Source: Aldrovandia affinis
Taxonomy: Eukaryota; Chordata; Actinopteri; Notacanthiformes; Halosauridae
Length of the DNA stretch: 64,000 nucleotides
Reading direction: 5' to 3'
NCBI GenBank assembly: GCA_029706075.1
Contig: JAINUG010000031.1
Coordinates: 2,153,001-2,217,000, forward strand
In this document: positions 23,501-64,000 of the stretch, one piece after another
How positions within the stretch are numbered: the first letter of the stretch is position 1
Layout: every line of letters begins with the position of its first letter
Made by a program: the position numbers and the translations under genes
The notes under the pieces: generated by a model
Seen by the model: the letters and a program-made list of their open reading frames with translations, nothing else
Database searches by the model: none
What the model was told of the DNA's origin: nothing

Positions 23501-24449
23501 GCAGCTAAGGCAGTGCAATAGCAGTGGACATGGACAGGGACATTCTCTCATAAATCCTTATTCTCCGTATGACTTTGTTTTCATTTGCTAAACTGATCCA
23601 TGGCAGACATTTACACACCATTTACCTACCTTTTTTTTACTGGGCCAATTTAAGGAAATAATCTATGTGTACCTTGTCTATCAGCTTGACAGGGACATAA
23701 CAATGCCATAAGCAAATACACTGTGACTGTTATGTTAGATTTGTTCCATACATTATAATCTACTGCTTGATAGATAATATTATGTATAATATTATATATT
23801 ATCTAGGGCCAATTACAGTGCCTGCATTTCAGAGATTCTGTAGCAGGTTTAAGAATACAATGTCATTGTCCTGTTTGAGATTTATGGTCAGAGTTCCCCT
23901 GTCCTCCTGTTCTAGGCTAATCTGCTTGCTTACTTATTACCAGAGAGAGTCATACAATTGTATGTGCAGTTACATCCCCATTTTAAAATACAGCATATGA
24001 ATGGTTTGTCTTCCCTTAACTTAGAGTCAATGGAGAATACTGCTGCTTTTGTCACAGCACCGTTGTGATGGGTTGTGAGTTTGATCGAGACATTCAAACA
24101 ATGAAGAGTTGCCACTCTCAGCTCCAAGGGCTATGCTCAACCATTTAGCTGCCTCGGGAGGGCCTAATGTGGTTACAAGCTCTCTGTAGTCCCAAAGTGC
24201 CTTTCAGCCTTTGACATTTACCCTGTTAGTGCCAAACTGCCATACTGACTGTTTTTACTCCAGAATGGAAAATGATATGAGATTTCTGAGAAGACTCATT
24301 ATTTTTATAAAGTTCGTTTCCAGGCATTTCTTATCATAAATACGAATAGAATGTAATCTGTGTGACACTTGTTTCTACCGCAGCTGTTTCTCTATCATTA
24401 TCGCTGCCACTCAGACAGCCGAATGCATGACCTTTGCCTGACCTTTGTT
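20591..24449. other. Intergenic DNA, no gene seen
   Basis: About 3.9 kb of AT-rich sequence without a supportable exon. A short AT palindrome with 10-bp arms lies at 23771-23805. The open frames at 22563-22861 overlap on both strands and have no recognisable domain. Confidence 0.5.
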
Positions 24450-24499
24450 TTTGTGTGTGGGTGTGCGTACGTGTGTATGTGTCTGTGCAAATGTGTATC

Positions 24500-24561
<62 letters not shown>

Positions 24562-24562
24562 A
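24450..24562. repeat. Interrupted (TG)n microsatellite
   Basis: TG runs broken by short TGTATGTGTC-type variants over about 110 bp. Confidence 0.92.
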
Positions 24563-25589
24563 GTAAGTGCTGAGGCTGCAGTGTCACCATGAAGTCCATT
24601 ACTTCTATAGCAGCTAATACTCTTTCAGTGCACCTCTCAAACCATATTGATTTACCTGTCTTCATAAAGCCAGGATTAGAATTGATTTTAACCTTTGAAA
24701 TACATGGAGAAATGGGTCCTTCAACTAGTATTTGGAACATTTTTTATATAAGAATTCCTTTACGTCCTCGATTTAAAATCATTAGCCAGTAATATGAATT
24801 CTCGTGGCCTGATTCTGTAAAACTGCATACGATATGATTCAGCTTTAACAGGTCTGCTGAGCAGATTGCAGGGTCAGTTATTTGCCCTGCTCGTGTGAGA
24901 GTCTGATTCGAGTCCCCTCCTCCTCAGGCATAATATGTGGTGCCCACCTCACTGAAACCAAGCTGTTCTTTCATTTCCTCCTCTTTGTAATCCTCAGATA
25001 CCTTGCAAGCTCTGTGATGAGTTTTGTATGTGTTAACTAAATAGTCCAGGGAGATTTCAATCTCGCTGACCAACAACAGGATATTGTTTCCAGATGAAAT
25101 GCTCTTGACGCGACTGCTGTACTTTTAGTCATTCGTGTTTTGTTCACTGCGCTTTTTGAAAAAATGTATTGACAACGTGGCTCTAGACACTTCACTGGAA
25201 AATCTGAATGCTCCTTTATAAAATGCTCCACATGTTCTGTCCACAAATTTCACTTCAGACAATTAAAAGTTTGGGTTTTTTAAATTGTAAAACAAACTGT
25301 AAAAAAATATGGAACGTTCCGAAAGAAAATGACTGTGAAGCGACGCGCTACGGTCTTTGTTATTTTGTGTTCCAGAGTAAAGCGGTGTTTCTCACTGTCG
25401 TCTCATGCCAGCCTAAAGCCACAGCCTACGCTAATGAAGTAGGGTTATTTTAGTGTGTTCTTCTGGAAAAAGAGATGTATGGGTGGAGATGTCCTCAGGA
25501 AACTGCACCCCTCGTGTGGAGAAAATGAACAAACTTTTCAGACTCCCTCCTAACGAGTCACGTCTCAAAATAAGGAATTAAACTGACAC
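24563..25589. other. Non-coding DNA, no gene seen
   Basis: No exon or classifiable repeat. Confidence 0.5.
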
Positions 25590-25885
25590 TGTGGGGCGGC
25601 GATTGGCTGTCCGCCCCAGGGAGGGGGGAGCGAAGCCGTTGTGACTTCGCTGCGTATAGGAGTGGATCCGATGTACCGGAAAAACAGTCGACAGCTCTGC
25701 AAGTGCCGAGTCGGGGGAGGCGATACATCACTTGGTCACGGACGGTCTCGGGGCTACGGCAGCAAACTTACAATACGGGGGAGATTGACATGAAAAAGAG
25801 AGGGTGTAATTGGCTACTAAATTGGGAGAAAAGTGAGGAAGAAATACCAGAAACAATAGATTTAAAAAAATCTAAAATCAAATAA
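25590..25885 (+). mobile_element. SINE family A, copy 2, 5'-truncated
   Basis: Begins inside the family at GGCGATTGGCTGTCCGCC, lacks the tRNA-like head, and keeps the 3' part ending GTAATTGGCTACTAAATTGG plus an A-rich tail. It matches 19875-20253 in the same orientation. No clear target duplication. Confidence 0.8.
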
Positions 25886-26029
25886 ATAAGACTTGAGAGT
25901 TTTCTGTGACTCATTGAAGGGGAAACATTCATGCAAAGGAGAGGAGAGAGAGCGCGACAGAAAGAGAGAGAGAGGGTGTGGAGTTGGCAGACAAGTGGGC
26001 AGGCAGAGCGGGGCAGTGTGGCAGGCTTA

Positions 26030-26185
26030 TATGTTTCTATATGAGTGTGTGTATGTATTTGTGCGTATGTGTGTGTGTGATTCATGTGTATATATATGTC
26101 TATATTTGTATGTGTGTTTGCGTGTGTTTATCTATAAGTGTGTGTATGTGTATTTGTGTGCGTATTTGTGTCTTTTTAAGACTGT
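26030..26185. repeat. GT-rich low-complexity tract
   Basis: Irregular GTGTGTAT-type sequence 240-400 bp upstream of the first frmd4b coding exon. The open frames across it reflect composition only. Confidence 0.75.
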
Positions 26186-26426
26186 GTGTGCAGTGGGTAG
26201 GCAGGGCTTTGTGGCAGGTCCGTATGGGCTGCTCCTCCAACTCAGGGCCTGCCCTCCTCTATGCTGCTGCCTGTGAGGGGTTGTGCTGGGCCGGGCCCAG
26301 GGCTCTTGCTGAAAGAGCCGTCTGTGGGCTTTGACCCAGTCTGCTCCAGCTCACTCATCTCTGAGGTTACATCAGCCGTGAGACAGAGTACCAGCCAGCT
26401 CAGAGCCTCGCTCCGCTGAGACAGCC
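26186..26426 (+). promoter_or_regulatory. frmd4b: Probable 5' UTR and proximal promoter of frmd4b coding exon 1
   Basis: GC-richer sequence directly before the ATG, including GGGCCGGGCCCAGGG near 26290. I see no TATA box at a persuasive spacing. Whether this block is its own promoter or the 3' end of an exon spliced from further upstream cannot be decided here. Confidence 0.4.

Positions 26427-64000
<37,574 letters not shown>

Noticed and set aside
23771-23805. AT-rich inverted repeat as a functional hairpin
   Set aside because: Only 10-bp arms of AT sequence in AT-rich DNA; chance is sufficient explanation.
25893-26334. 118-127-codon frames just upstream of frmd4b exon 1 as an extra coding exon
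   Set aside because: They run through the GT-rich tract and are not in frame with the supported ATG at 26427, which has good context and a family-like peptide.

Overview
The window is genomic DNA from a vertebrate, almost certainly a ray-finned fish. The evidence is one multi-exon gene with vertebrate splice sites plus several fish-type interspersed repeats: a Tc1-like transposon, a hAT element, a Gmr1-like LTR retrotransposon, CR1 and L2 LINEs, a V-SINE and tRNA-derived SINEs. The species cannot be fixed from sequence alone.

The only host protein-coding gene I can support is frmd4b (FERM domain-containing protein 4B, also called GRSP1) on the + strand. Twenty coding exons were placed between 26427 and the right edge. 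They join in one continuous reading frame of 2002 nt (667 complete codons). This covers the N-terminal extension, the whole three-lobed FERM domain, the cytohesin-binding coiled-coil region (CUPID/DUF3338) and the start of the Ser-rich C-terminal half. The gene runs off the window at 64000. A CpG-rich patch at about 3.09-3.56 kb with a good splice donor is a candidate far-upstream non-coding first exon. A second CpG-rich patch at about 57.9-58.37 kb, in intron 11, looks like an internal promoter with its own first exon.

Layout: 1-26.4 kb is upstream sequence with no recognisable host gene. It holds a chimeric Tc1-like element (1057-2777), an unclassified three-copy repeat family, a solo LTR (11488-12059), a decayed Gmr1-like Ty3/Gypsy element with its integrase upstream of reverse transcriptase (12076-16841), a CR1 3' fragment, an L2 3' fragment on the minus strand and two SINEs. 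26.4-38.7 kb holds exons 1-7. Intron 7 (38.7-51.7 kb) is the main transposon trap. It contains a hAT element with a perfect 8-bp target duplication, a SINE nested inside it, another SINE with a 15-bp duplication, and a near full-length CR1 LINE whose ORF1 carries an esterase domain. 51.7-64 kb holds exons 8-20 at higher gene density, with a 225-bp CT/CTGTCT array in intron 11 and a V-SINE in intron 13.

No operon, CRISPR array, rRNA or functional tRNA gene is present. All transposon reading frames seen here are broken. The strongest leads are the Gmr1-like pol order, the internal frmd4b promoter, the chimeric Tc1 with a perfect 50-bp hairpin, and a SINE family (called SINE-A here) that I could not name.
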